From: Chitinophagaceae bacterium
GTDB taxonomy: Bacteria > Bacteroidota > Bacteroidia > Chitinophagales > Chitinophagaceae
Assembly: GCA_016722465.1 (NCBI GenBank)
Contig: JADKJC010000001.1
Span: 930,001 to 994,000 of the forward strand
DNA length: 64,000 nucleotides
Reading direction: 5' to 3'
Under the pieces are notes generated by a model, which saw only the letters and a list, made by a program, of their open reading frames with translations, was not told the origin of the DNA and ran no database searches. Below are positions 1 through 8,329 of the stretch, one piece after another (the stretch's first letter is position 1; every line of letters begins with the position of its first letter). Both the position numbers and the translations under genes were made by a program.

Positions 1-143
1 CACTATCGCCAACTTATCCTGGCAGATAGAAATAATAATTAAAAGGCGTTTACCGCCTGAGTTATAACCGCAAGACCTTGATGTTAAGCATTATAGTAAG
101 GAGCAATCCAATGCTATAGCTGCTTTTTTATTTTAGCGTAGTA

Positions 144-1427
144 TTATTCCAGTACTTGTTTAATAGCAGTTGCTTTTAAAAGGCATTCTTCATATTCAGC
201 TTCAGCATTACTGTTAAACGTAATCGCCCCACCAGTCTGGTAAGAAAGGTACCGGGTTCCGGCATTATAGAGAACACTCCTGATCACCACATTAAAATCA
301 AAATTACCATTAGGCTTTATATAACCAATGGCGCCAGAAAATAAACCACGCTTTGTTTGTTCATACTGTTCAATTAATTCCATTACTCTTTTTTTGGGCG
401 CTCCAGTCATTGATCCCATGGGAAAAGTTGCTTTTATAATATCCACCCAGTGAAGATCATCTGCCACCTGACCACTTATGGTACTTATCATTTGGTGTAC
501 CTGGGGAAAACTATATATCCCAAACAACTCATCCACCTTAACCGACCCCTGCGTACAGATCCTGCTCAGGTCGTTCCTCACAAGGTCAACCACCATTACA
601 TTCTCACTTCTCTCTTTTTCACTTTGAACTAATTCTTCCCTGTTACTGTTATCCAACTGCTGATCATTCAAATTCCGTTGGGCGGTTCCCTTAATGGGTT
701 GTGAAATAATTTGATTGCCCGTTCTTTTGATGTATCGTTCCGGGCTTGCACAGATGCAATATTTATCATTGAATTTATAAAGGGCAGCAAATGGATTGGG
801 AGAGATGACAGAAAGTTTTGAATAAACTGCTACAGGATCTATGGTAACAGCTTCAGCGAAAAACTCCTGGCAGAAATTGATTTCATAACAGTCTCCTCTG
901 AGGATATGAGACTGTATTTTTTTGATGGTATCCATATATTGCTGCTTTGCAATCCGGTTATTAACCGGAACAATATGAGACACTGTTTGATTGATAAATG
1001 ATGAGCAGGCGCTGATCTCCTGGAAAACAAGCGCTGCATCTTGCCCGGTGGTTACAACCAGCTCATCCCTGGTTAACTGCAGTACTATCTCCGGTTCAAA
1101 AAAATGCAGGTCAGGGAAATTAATACCATCAATATTACCAGACTGGAGTTGTTCGGTTTCATTCTTTAGATCATAGCACAAATGGCCAAAGAGCCAGCTG
1201 CCTTTATTGCTAATACTGAATGCCTTTAAAGCGGTAAATGCATTGCCTGCGTTGGCAACAATATTTTTTTTTGCCCCTACAGCAAGCAGGCATTCAAAAA
1301 CAGGCGACTCAAAATGGTATTGCTGATTATCCAGTAAACAAAAAATGTTGAACCGGTTCGCCCAATTCAACATTTTTATTTTAAAGTCATTAAACTTACT
1401 TACTGGAAATGTTGCAGATTTTTTCAC
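144..1427 (-). CDS. pabB: Aminodeoxychorismate synthase component I (chorismate-binding enzyme)
   Basis: The 427-residue protein makes 4-amino-4-deoxychorismate from chorismate for folate synthesis, using ammonia from a PabA-type glutaminase that is not encoded nearby. The C-terminal two thirds is a chorismate-binding domain. Visible family motifs are PIKGTAQRN (about residue 240), ENVMVVDLVRNDLSRI (about 275), and the closing FPMGSMTGAPKKRVME and RGLFSGAIGYI segments. The PIKGTAQR lysine is typical of PabB-like rather than anthranilate-synthase enzymes. The N-terminal part is short and divergent, as in compact PabB proteins. It lies downstream of the acidic-protein gene on the same strand with a 39-bp gap. 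Anthranilate or isochorismate synthase is the alternative, but no trp or menaquinone genes are adjacent. Confidence 0.88.
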   Translation of the reverse strand: MKKSATFPVSKFNDFKIKMLNWANRFNIFCLLDNQQYHFESPVFECLLAVGAKKNIVANAGNAFTALKAFSISNKGSWLFGHLCYDLKNETEQLQSGNIDGINFPDLHFFEPEIVLQLTRDELVVTTGQDAALVFQEISACSSFINQTVSHIVPVNNRIAKQQYMDTIKKIQSHILRGDCYEINFCQEFFAEAVTIDPVAVYSKLSVISPNPFAALYKFNDKYCICASPERYIKRTGNQIISQPIKGTAQRNLNDQQLDNSNREELVQSEKERSENVMVVDLVRNDLSRICTQGSVKVDELFGIYSFPQVHQMISTISGQVADDLHWVDIIKATFPMGSMTGAPKKRVMELIEQYEQTKRGLFSGAIGYIKPNGNFDFNVVIRSVLYNAGTRYLSYQTGGAITFNSNAEAEYEECLLKATAIKQVLE

Positions 1428-1466
1428 TATACTAATCCTTCCCGGCTATTCTTTGTATAAGCCGTT

Positions 1467-1880
1467 TTAAAAATCATCATCTTCATCATCAAAGCCACTA
1501 CCAGCATCATCAAATCCAAGATCCTTAAAGTCATCATCTAACTTAAAGTCATCCTCTTCCTCTTTAGCTGGCTTTTTACCTGCAGGCTTTTTTACTTTTG
1601 ATTTTGGCAAATCAAATTCATCAAAATCAGGATCCCAGTCATCGTCTTCTTCAGTCTTTTCCCAATCATCCTCTACCTCAACATCATCATCGTCGTCATC
1701 ATCACTGCCCTTCTTTGAAGAAGCCTTTGCTTTCTTTGCAGGCTTTACATCCTCTTCAATATCGTCATCATCCTCCTCTAAATCCTTTTTGGGTTTGGAA
1801 GATACTTTTGCAGTTGATTTCTTTACTTCACCATCTGCTTTAGGAGTTGTTGTTTTTCCTTTGGTTGGTTTTGCAGCCAT
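1467..1880 (-). CDS. Highly acidic, low-complexity protein of unknown function
   Basis: The 137-residue product is almost entirely charged. Residues 1-50 are rich in Lys, Ala, Thr and Ser; the rest consists of Asp/Glu blocks (runs of five to seven Asp) separated by Lys-Pro-Ala stretches. It ends in Asp-Asp-Phe. There is no signal peptide, membrane segment or recognisable fold, so it is probably disordered and cytoplasmic. A basic head followed by an acidic tail would suit a nucleic-acid- or basic-protein-binding role, but that is inference. It sits between purA (76 bp upstream) and pabB. The codon pattern and A-rich region before the ATG support a real gene rather than a repeat artefact. The similarly long reading on the other strand is a shadow of the GAT/GAA repeats. 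Confidence 0.7.
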   Translation of the reverse strand: MAAKPTKGKTTTPKADGEVKKSTAKVSSKPKKDLEEDDDDIEEDVKPAKKAKASSKKGSDDDDDDDVEVEDDWEKTEEDDDWDPDFDEFDLPKSKVKKPAGKKPAKEEEDDFKLDDDFKDLGFDDAGSGFDDEDDDF

Positions 1881-1956
1881 AAAAAAAATTATATTGTAAA
1901 ATTTCTTAGAGATTTTTAATTAGCCAAATAATTCCTGATCTTTTTTTGCGAACCGG

Positions 1957-3222
1957 CTATTCTGCCACCACAATTTGATCTCTGCCCGGACCATTACTGA
2001 TATATTTAACAGGAACCTGTAAAAATTCATTGATATAATTAACGTATTCCTTCATTTTGACAGGGAGGTTTTCATAGCTGCTGATGGATGCTATACTGGT
2101 TTTCCAGCCTTCAAAACTTTTATATACAGGGTCAATCTGAAGCTTGTTCATCTGGAAAGGGACTTCTGTTGTTTCTGATCCATTGATCTTATAAGCATTA
2201 CACACTTTCAGTTCCGGTATTTCATCCAGTATATCTGTTTTGGTCATAATGATCTGAGTAACGCCATTTACCATACAAGCCATTCTCAATGCGATCAGGT
2301 CTATCCATCCACAACGCCTTGGTCTGCCGGTGGTGGCCCCAAATTCACTACCAGTTGTTCTCAGTAGTTCACCCATTTCATCATTCAGCTCAGTTGGAAA
2401 AGGACCACTACCCACTCTTGTACAATAGGCTTTTGAAACACCCAGCACTTCTTTAATTTTTTGTGGGGCTATGCCTAAGCCGGTGCAAACTCCTGCAGAA
2501 ATGGTATTGCTGCTGGTAACAAATGGGAAGGTACCAAAATCAACATCCAGCATACTTCCCTGTGCACCTTCAGCCAGTACTTTTTTCCCCTGTTGAATTT
2601 TATCATTGATAAAATATTCGCCGTTTACTATTTTGAAACTCCGCAGTTCTTCAATGGCTTCAAAAAACTCGTCTTCCCAATTACTGATGTCTTCCTGGAA
2701 ATTATAATTATCCAGCAAACGCTGGTGCTTAAGTCTGAGTTTGATATATTGAGAAGTAAAACTTTTCTCCAGCAGATCTCCAACCCTCAGACCATTACGG
2801 CCTGTTTTATCCATATAAGCCGGGCCAATACCTTTTAAAGTAGAGCCGATCTTATCATTTCCTTTTGCCAATTCACTGGCTTTATCCAGCGCCCGGTGAG
2901 TAGGTAAGATCAAATGGGTGCGTTCGCTTATATAAAGATTCTTTTTATAATCCACCCCCATTGCCGCCACTTTCTCACATTCTTTTTTCAGGGTAACTGC
3001 ATCCAGTACAACACCGTTTCCAATCAAATTGATTTTATCGGCATGAAAAATTCCACTTGGAATCTGGTGAAGCACTACTTTTTGACCGTTCACGTATAAG
3101 GTATGTCCTGCATTTGGCCCCCCTTGAAAACGGGCAACCACATCATAACCGGGTGCAAAATAATCCACAATTTTTCCTTTCCCCTCATCTCCCCACTGCA
3201 GACCTAAAATAACATCTACCAT
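1957..3222 (-). CDS. purA: Adenylosuccinate synthetase
   Basis: The enzyme joins IMP and aspartate with GTP to form adenylosuccinate, the first committed step to AMP, in the cytoplasm. The 421-residue length is normal. The N-terminal P-loop is unmistakable: LGLQWGDEGKGKIVD at residues 6-20, with the catalytic Asp and the GGPNAGHT segment near residue 35. QGSMLDVDFGTFPFVTSSN (about 220), the TTGRPRRCGWID segment (about 298) and the C-terminal SNGPGRDQ (about 410) complete the family signature. It is preceded by a 524-bp intergenic stretch and followed by the acidic-protein gene. Confidence 0.97.
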   Translation of the reverse strand: MVDVILGLQWGDEGKGKIVDYFAPGYDVVARFQGGPNAGHTLYVNGQKVVLHQIPSGIFHADKINLIGNGVVLDAVTLKKECEKVAAMGVDYKKNLYISERTHLILPTHRALDKASELAKGNDKIGSTLKGIGPAYMDKTGRNGLRVGDLLEKSFTSQYIKLRLKHQRLLDNYNFQEDISNWEDEFFEAIEELRSFKIVNGEYFINDKIQQGKKVLAEGAQGSMLDVDFGTFPFVTSSNTISAGVCTGLGIAPQKIKEVLGVSKAYCTRVGSGPFPTELNDEMGELLRTTGSEFGATTGRPRRCGWIDLIALRMACMVNGVTQIIMTKTDILDEIPELKVCNAYKINGSETTEVPFQMNKLQIDPVYKSFEGWKTSIASISSYENLPVKMKEYVNYINEFLQVPVKYISNGPGRDQIVVAE

Positions 3223-3616
3223 CTTGCTTAATATGTTGTTTTATATTTGAATGCCTTCATTTATTCCGGCGTAAAAATATACTGAAATGATACAACCACC
3301 TAAAATGAAACGGGCTTCTTTCAAAATAGTTTTTTGACTGAGAAATAATAAACAGTTTTTAAATATTTTTTATTGAATGAATTTGCTGTAAACAAGTGAA
3401 GACGGTTCCGGTAAAACCCAGTAAAACCATTACCGCAAATGAGCGGTTGCCCTTACTCGAATTAGATCTGGCTGTATTATTTAAGGTATTCAAAAAAAAA
3501 AATTAAGTGAAGCTAATTATTATTACCTGATTGAAAATCAGTCAATTAAAAATAATCATTGTGTCAACAAAACACTTATTTTACTAATAAACAATAGAAA
3601 ATAATCATAAAAATCC
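3223..3616. other. Long AT-rich intergenic region upstream of purA
   Basis: No coding sequence is supported here. The region is AT-rich with several A and T runs. It contains a small hairpin, ACCGC/GCGGT, around 3435-3450. The purA promoter must lie in the part nearest 3222 on the minus strand, where a TATATTTT stretch resembles the -7 element imperfectly. The right-hand end leads into a separate candidate plus-strand transcript. Confidence 0.4.
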
Positions 3617-3647
3617 TTGCTTGCTAAATATTAACCCCCTATCTTCG
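3617..3647 (+). promoter_or_regulatory. Candidate Bacteroidota-type promoter for a small RNA
   Basis: TTG at 3617-3619 is followed after 20 bases by TATCTTCG at 3640-3647, one mismatch from the TAnnTTTG -7 element used by the primary sigma factor of Bacteroidota. It points into a non-coding segment ending in a strong terminator. Confidence 0.4.
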
Positions 3648-3653
3648 TTTCGG

Positions 3654-3719
3654 TTTTTCATAGGATATTGGATTTTAAAGCGGGACTAGATTTCTATCTT
3701 GGTCCCTTTTTTTTTTTTT
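3654..3719 (+). ncRNA. Candidate short non-coding RNA ending in an intrinsic terminator
   Basis: Both neighbouring genes (recQ, purA) run on the minus strand, yet the plus strand has a textbook intrinsic terminator here: a hairpin at 3682-3706 (GGGAC..AGAT paired with ATCT..GTCCC) followed by 13 consecutive T at 3707-3719. With the promoter-like element ending at 3647, a transcript of about 65 nt is predicted. No open reading frame fits. I do not recognise an RNA family. The start coordinate is an estimate from the promoter position. Confidence 0.4.
3682..3719 (+). terminator. Rho-independent terminator with 13-T tract
   Basis: The stem GGGAC-x-AGAT pairs with ATCT-xx-GTCCC around a TTCT loop and is followed by 13 T. 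On the minus strand the A-tract would precede the hairpin, so it cannot terminate recQ. It is a plus-strand terminator without an annotated plus-strand gene upstream. Confidence 0.65.
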
Positions 3720-3746
3720 GAAGAACTTTCCAAAAATGCTTTTTAG

Positions 3747-5654
3747 TTAAACATGATCCACGAGTTTACCTTCTTTGTTTAAAAATATCTTTTTCTCGGC
3801 TTGTAAATAATCCAGCACCTTCCAAAATTTTTCTTTCTGTGTTTTAGTCAACTGTAGCAAGAGGTCATTGATAGTAACAGCACCCGCTTTAACTGTTATT
3901 AAAATACTGGCTGAAATGTCCTCAAATTCTTTGTTGCTTACAGCAATGCTTTGCTGGTTAATACAGTTATCACAAATGCGGCAGTTATTTGCAATGCTGC
4001 CACTAAAGTAATCTGCTATCTGCATGCTTCTGCACTGACTGGTGCTTTGGGTATATTTTACCATTGCATTCACCCGTTGCACAAACAGCCGCTTTCTTTC
4101 CAGGTACTGGTTGAGATTTATAATTACACTGTCTGCATACATCCTGTTTTGTAATAAAATCATTTGAGGCTTCTCCTTCTGGGGGAGATACGACACAATT
4201 CCATTCTGCATTAATTGCTGCAATTGCTGCAGAACCATTTCCCTGCTTTGCCGGGTAAACTTTGCCAGTTGGGCTTCATTGATATTGGCAGGAAAATCAA
4301 ACACTCCTTCATAAGAACGTAACAGGGCTTTGGCCAACTGATCCAATAATGGTTGCTGTTGTTCCAGATCATTTAACTCCTCTCTTCCACAGGTAAATAC
4401 CAGCGTGGATGGTTTAAAAAATGAATCACTAAAAATGAAAATGGCTTCCTGCTCCAATGCTTTTATTGCATAAGTGGCGGTAAGGATATCTATCTTAAAA
4501 GAAGAAGCAAATACGCCCAGGTCAAAATCGTAACTAACCCCTTCGCCGCCGCCGGCCGGTATTTGCAGGTAATTCATTACATCAGTATACACTTGCTTAA
4601 TGATTTCTTTACCGGGAAAGCGGATGGATGTTTGTCCCTGAAGCACCTCCAGCTCTTTTCGATTAAACAGCAACACCGCATAGGCCCTTTTGCCATCCCT
4701 GCCTGCCCGGCCTGCCTCCTGGTAGTAATTCTCCAGGCAATCGGGCACATCATAATGCACGACTACCCTTACATCCGGTTTATCAATGCCCATACCAAAA
4801 GCATTGGTACAGGCCATCACTCTTACTTTATTATTTATCCAGTCTTCCTGTTTTCTGTTTCTTTCTTCATTACTTATCCCGGCATGATAAAAATCAGCGC
4901 TGATCTTATTCAATCTTAACAGGTCAGCTACCTCTTTTGTATGCTTTCTGCTTTTGCAATACACAATGGCAGTACCCTTTACATTTTGTAAAATTTCCAG
5001 GAGCTTATTTTGTTTGGATGGCACATCAAATGCACTGTAAGAGAGATTGGGTCTTTCAAAAGATTGCTGAAAACGTTGCTGGTTTTTCCCAAAGGCCAGC
5101 TTTTCACAAATATCATCCTGCACATTTTTTGTTGCAGAAGCTGTTAATGCCAACACCGGTACATCCGGTAAATACGCTCTCAGGTTGGCAATGCGCAAGT
5201 AAGGTGGCCTGAAATCGTAACCCCACTGGGAAACGCAATGTGCCTCATCAACCGCAATAAGGCTTATGTTCATAGCAGGTAAATATTCAAGAAACAATTT
5301 CGTTTCTAATCTTTCTGGTGAAACGTAGAGGAATTTATAATTACCGTGAATGGCATTTTGAAGTGTTTTCTTTGTTTCGGTAAAAGTCATACCGGAATAA
5401 ACAGACAACGCAGGAATACCTTTCCGCTTCAGGTTTTCCAACTGGTCCTTCATCAAAGCTATGAGCGGACTGATGACAAGACAAATTCCATCTTTGGCAA
5501 GTGCAGGTACCTGGAAACAGATGGACTTACCGCCACCTGTTGGTAATAACGCCAGCGTATCTTTTCCATCCTTTACTGCATTGATGATATCCTCCTGTAA
5601 AGGCCGGAAGGCATCATAGCCCCAGTATTGTTTTAAGATTTGCTGTATTGTCAA
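3747..5654 (-). CDS. recQ: ATP-dependent DNA helicase RecQ
   Basis: This 635-residue protein is a 3'-5' superfamily 2 helicase for recombination and repair. The order is: DEAD-type helicase domain with FRPLQEDII, Walker A LLPTGGGKS (about 36-44) and a DEAH box in AVDEAHCVSQWGYDFRP (about 135); helicase C domain with QEAGRAGRDGKRA (about 315); and a RecQ zinc-binding segment with four cysteines (CRSMQIADYF ... CRICDNC, about 540-570) followed by a winged helix. No HRDC domain follows, so it is the shorter Bacteroidota type. The ATG is followed at once by the conserved QxxLKQYWGYDAFRP start. The copper ATPase gene begins upstream on the same strand, 21 bp away. Confidence 0.95.
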   Translation of the reverse strand: MTIQQILKQYWGYDAFRPLQEDIINAVKDGKDTLALLPTGGGKSICFQVPALAKDGICLVISPLIALMKDQLENLKRKGIPALSVYSGMTFTETKKTLQNAIHGNYKFLYVSPERLETKLFLEYLPAMNISLIAVDEAHCVSQWGYDFRPPYLRIANLRAYLPDVPVLALTASATKNVQDDICEKLAFGKNQQRFQQSFERPNLSYSAFDVPSKQNKLLEILQNVKGTAIVYCKSRKHTKEVADLLRLNKISADFYHAGISNEERNRKQEDWINNKVRVMACTNAFGMGIDKPDVRVVVHYDVPDCLENYYQEAGRAGRDGKRAYAVLLFNRKELEVLQGQTSIRFPGKEIIKQVYTDVMNYLQIPAGGGEGVSYDFDLGVFASSFKIDILTATYAIKALEQEAIFIFSDSFFKPSTLVFTCGREELNDLEQQQPLLDQLAKALLRSYEGVFDFPANINEAQLAKFTRQSREMVLQQLQQLMQNGIVSYLPQKEKPQMILLQNRMYADSVIINLNQYLERKRLFVQRVNAMVKYTQSTSQCRSMQIADYFSGSIANNCRICDNCINQQSIAVSNKEFEDISASILITVKAGAVTINDLLLQLTKTQKEKFWKVLDYLQAEKKIFLNKEGKLVDHV

Positions 5655-5675
5655 CGTATAAAAATGCTCCCCAAA

Positions 5676-7804
5676 TTAAATCACTTTCCTATAATTTAAC
5701 CGGATAGAATTTATTGCCAGCACCACATCGCTGAAACCCATTGCCAGCGCTGCCAAACCGGGTTGTAATAAACCAATGGCAGCAATGGGAATGGCCACTA
5801 CATTGTAAATAAACGCCCAGAAAAGATTTTGTTTGATGGTGCTGAAAGTATGTTTACCTAACCCAAGTGCCAATGGTAAATGCTGAATGCCTTTATTCAT
5901 CAACACCACCTGTGCAGTTTGTACAGCCAACTGTGTTGCATCACTTAATGAAATACCGATGGTTGCTTTTGCCAGTGCAGGGGCATCATTAATACCATCA
6001 CCCACCATGGCAACGGGAGCAACAGCGTTTAACTGACCGATGATTGTTAATTTTTCATCAGGTGACTTTTCTGCGTAAACATCATCAATGCCCAACTGTG
6101 CCGCTACTTTGTTTGTTCTTTCTAAACTATCGCCGCTAAGCAAAACCGTCTTAATTTTTTTACTGTGCAGGTAATTGATCACTGCAGCAGCTTCTGTCCG
6201 TATCTCATCATCCATGTCAAACCAGCCGATCAATTCATCATTCTTCAATAAGTAAGCTGCATGTGTATTATCAACTGATTGCTTTATGGCTATTTTATGA
6301 GAACCCAATTGATATTTGTTTCCATCTGTATCTTCTGCAACAACACCAAGCCCTTTTATCTCCTCCACTTTTTTCCAGTTGATGGCCTGGTTGGTTTTCC
6401 ATTCGCTGATGATTGTTTTTGCTATTGGGTGATTGGAATATTTTTCAAGTGAATAAACTAGCTTCTTAAATTCTTCTTCACTAATGCTGCTTTCAAATTT
6501 GGAGATCGTGAGATTGCCTTTTGTCAATGTGCCGGTTTTATCAAACACAACTGTGCTGATATTTTTAAACAACTCCAGGCTTTTTGCATTTCGGAAAAGG
6601 ATACCGCTTTTGGCAGCCCTGCCTAGTCCTACCGCAATGGCAGCAGGTGTTGCCAATCCCATTGCACAGGGGCAACTGATGACGAGAACAGCAATACTTC
6701 TCATTAGCGAACCGGTTGCTGCAATATCAAAAACAAAATAATTGAATAAGAAGGCAAGCAATGATATCCCGATGACCAACGGTACAAATACTGCACTTAT
6801 CTTATCCGCCAATTGCTGTATGGGGGCTTTTCTGACTGTGCCTGTTTTACAAGGTTAATAATATTACTCAGTACGGTATCTTTTCCTGTTGCAGTTACCT
6901 GTGCTTTTACAGTTCCGTCGGTTAGCAGGCTGCCGCCTGTCAAGGCATCTTTTTTTTGTTTGGATATGGGTTTGCTTTCGCCGGTGATCAAAGCTTCGTT
7001 CACATGAGCATCACCCCATAATATTTTGCAATCGGCCGGAACCTGTTCTCCTGTTTTGATAAGGATTAAATCACCGACACGGAGTTGATCGGCGGCAACA
7101 GGAAATATATTCTCTTTGTGTTCATCATCAAAAGCAATCATATTCGCCATCACTTTTTGCTGCTTTGATAATTTATTGAGTTCTTTTTGGGTGGCAACCA
7201 CTGATTGGTGTTCTACCCACTCTCCTAAAAAAACAAGTGTGATAATGGTGGCAGTTGTTTCATAAAAAACATAATCCATGCCCAGGTTACCGACTGTACC
7301 TATCAAACTGTAAACAAATGCAGCAGTAGCACCCAGCGCTATCAGTACATTCATATTAGGCACACCGCCACGAAGGCTTTTTACTGCACTTACGCCAAAA
7401 TAACCCATTCCCACTATGTAAACAGGAATACAAATTACCAGTTGTATCCATGGATTCATTAAGAAATGGATATGCCAGGGCAACATGTGCAGCATTAATA
7501 CCAATGTGAAAGGAAGGCAGAAAAGAAAACGCTGAAAGTGATTTTTGAATACATTTTGAATGTTGAATGTTGAATGTTGAGTGGTGCTTACCAGTAGCCC
7601 GTCATTCACTACTTTGTATCCCAGATCCCCTATCCCTTTGGCAATTGCATCCTTATTAGCCGTTTCAATCATCTCAAAACTAACATCGCCGCCAATAAAA
7701 TTTACTTTTACATCCTTCAATCCTTCTTTGTTAAGGTATTTGGTGATGGTGAGGGCGCAATTGGTACAATCCATTCCTTCTACTTTCCACTCTACTTTTT
7801 CCAT
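5676..7804 (-). CDS. copA: Copper-translocating P1B-type ATPase, split by a one-base frameshift
   Basis: The reading from 7804 gives the N-terminal half: a heavy-metal-binding domain with GMDCTNC (residues 10-16), four membrane helices and the actuator domain with ITGESKP. It runs off frame after residue 330. The other frame (to 5676) continues with two helices containing the Cu(I) motif CPC in SCPCAMG, phosphorylation site DKTGTLT, the SNHPIA segment, GDGINDAPAL and final helices. Adding one C to the five-C run (plus-strand G run at 6822-6826) restores KPPIQQLADKISAVFVPLV, the expected junction, and yields about 709 residues, a slightly compact but complete CopA. It exports Cu(I) across the inner membrane. 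A sequence error is the simplest reading; a true null allele or -1 slippage remain possible. Confidence 0.85.
7556..7583. repeat. Tandem 7-bp repeat inside the copper ATPase gene
   Basis: Three perfect copies of TTGAATG and a fourth with one change (TTGAGTG) lie head to tail. They fall in the linker between the metal-binding domain and the first membrane helix, coding (minus strand) for the THSTFNIQ-like stretch. The unit is not a multiple of three, so copy-number change would shift the frame. Confidence 0.8.
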
Positions 7805-7832
7805 ATTGCAAAATTATTCAGGACTATTGTGA

Positions 7833-7862
7833 TTGAATTGCTAATGCAGGAAAATATCTTTG
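7833..7862 (+). promoter_or_regulatory. Promoter of tsaE
   Basis: TTG at 7833-7835 and TATCTTTG at 7855-7862 are separated by 19 bases, a good match to the Bacteroidota consensus. The -7 element ends only four bases before the tsaE ATG, so the transcript is predicted to have almost no leader. Confidence 0.55.
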
Positions 7863-7866
7863 CAAC

Positions 7867-8280
7867 ATGGATTTAAATTTTTCGCTAAATGAGATCAGCA
7901 AAGCAGCCAACCAGCTTTTATCATTGACAGATAAGAACAGGGTAATTGCCTTTCATGGTGAAATGGGTGCCGGCAAAACCACGATTATTCATGCGCTTTG
8001 TAAAGTGCTGGGTGTAAAAGACGCCATCAGCAGCCCTACTTTCTCTATCATCAATCAATATCAAACTGAAAAAGCAGCAACCATTTACCATATTGACTTA
8101 TACAGGCTGAAAGATGAAGAAGAAGCAATACAGACTGGTGTAGAAGACTGTTTATATTCCGGCAGCTGGTGCTTTGTGGAGTGGCCTGAAAAGGCAGCAG
8201 CTATTTTTCCCGAAACTACTTTGCATGTGTACATCACCCCTTTGAATAATCATACCCGAAAGCTCACAATAAATTTGTAA
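7867..8280 (+). CDS. tsaE: tRNA threonylcarbamoyladenosine biosynthesis ATPase TsaE
   Basis: TsaE is the ATPase partner of TsaB/TsaD in making the t6A37 modification of ANN-decoding tRNAs. The 137-residue protein has the family Walker A in FHGEMGAGKTTIIHALC (residues 30-46), the SSPTFSIINQY segment, the IYHIDLYRLKDEEEA motif (about 76-90) and the C-terminal FVEWPEKA. Length is normal. It is divergent from copA and runs into alanine dehydrogenase 49 bp downstream. Confidence 0.93.
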   Translation: MDLNFSLNEISKAANQLLSLTDKNRVIAFHGEMGAGKTTIIHALCKVLGVKDAISSPTFSIINQYQTEKAATIYHIDLYRLKDEEEAIQTGVEDCLYSGSWCFVEWPEKAAAIFPETTLHVYITPLNNHTRKLTINL

Positions 8281-8329
8281 ATTGTAGGCAGCTTGATCGT
8301 GAGTGAATCTATCAATCCTTTAATTTTTT

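Noticed and set aside
1..143. A gene end or regulatory RNA at the left window edge
   Set aside because: Only a small hairpin AGGCG/CGCCT near 43-57 is visible; there is too little sequence to support a feature.
1598..1843. A His/Pro-rich plus-strand reading opposite the acidic protein
   Set aside because: It mirrors the GAT/GAA repeat of the minus-strand gene; its composition follows from that.
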